From NCBI GenBank assembly GCA_018058545.1, contig JAGOZU010000003.1, positions 18,515 to 82,514 of the forward strand: 64,000 bases of DNA, written 5' to 3'. The notes beneath the pieces were generated by a model. It worked only from the letters and a program-made list of their open reading frames with translations, was not told the origin of the DNA and did not search any database. Source of the DNA: Promineifilum sp. (GTDB lineage Bacteria > Chloroflexota > Anaerolineae > Promineifilales > Promineifilaceae). This document shows positions 61,323-64,000 of this stretch, piece after piece. Every line of letters starts with the position of its first letter. Position 1 is the stretch's first letter. The position numbers were made by a program, and so were the translations under genes.

Positions 61323-64000
<2,678 letters not shown>

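Overview
The window is GC-rich, densely coding bacterial chromosome. Its gene content points to Chloroflexota, most likely an Anaerolineae-type filamentous lineage. The pointers are B12-dependent class II ribonucleotide reductase (nrdJ), groESL behind a CIRCE element, several single-pass or lipid-anchored proteins with Pro/Thr-rich stalks, LysM/M23 and M23 cell-wall hydrolases, large GT-C membrane glycosyltransferases, a DUF574-type methyltransferase and NarL-type GAF sensor kinases. The species cannot be fixed from sequence alone. No prophage, transposase gene, CRISPR array or rRNA was seen; there is one tRNA (Arg-TCT).

Layout. 0-10 kb (minus strand): start of an S9 peptidase, a nucleotide-cyclase/ATPase/TPR signalling protein, glutamate dehydrogenase, a GH13 enzyme and a membrane phosphodiesterase. 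10-15 kb: an acyltransferase, then a minus-strand operon of two DUF488 genes, an unusual RecQ helicase and a separate HTH_40 ORF that is in frame with recQ beyond a stop codon. 15-24 kb: lipoprotein, GGCT-like protein, groEL/groES, TPR protein, GT2, HD hydrolase, LysM-M23 protein. 23.4-25.5 kb: a pair of unrecognised genes. 25.6-31.8 kb: palindromic 17-bp tandem repeat, tRNA-Arg, NAD(P)HX repair enzyme, methyltransferase, two-component system. 31.8-40.5 kb: DegV, MBL-fold hydrolase, a TrpC-like protein lacking key lysines next to an HD hydrolase, secreted protein, rRNA/tRNA methyltransferase, M23 peptidase, pgk. 40.5-43 kb: RelE/HigA-type toxin-antitoxin pair, small ORFs, CinA/NMNAT-like fusion. 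43-52 kb: GT39, YhaM-like exoribonuclease, ubiX, acyltransferase, nrdJ, CotH lipoprotein. 52.5-56.4 kb: argC-argB-argD plus a GNAT gene. 56.4-64 kb: VapBC-type pair, a giant GT-C membrane protein, Hsp20 and uvrA (runs off the end).

The most striking regulatory element is a complete, textbook-shaped arginine attenuator in front of argCBD. A promoter drives a 26-residue leader peptide with Arg codons at positions 11, 12, 14 and 17, followed by mutually exclusive 1:2, 2:3 and 3:4 hairpins, the last being a U-tailed terminator. Other points of interest are a two-copy MITE-like palindromic element (near 4.0 and 20.0 kb), the stop codon splitting RecQ from its HTH_40 domain, the TrpC paralogue without its catalytic lysines, and several promoters whose -10 box lies only 6-8 nt from a start codon, suggesting leaderless mRNAs. 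All assignments are from reading the sequence; no database search was run.
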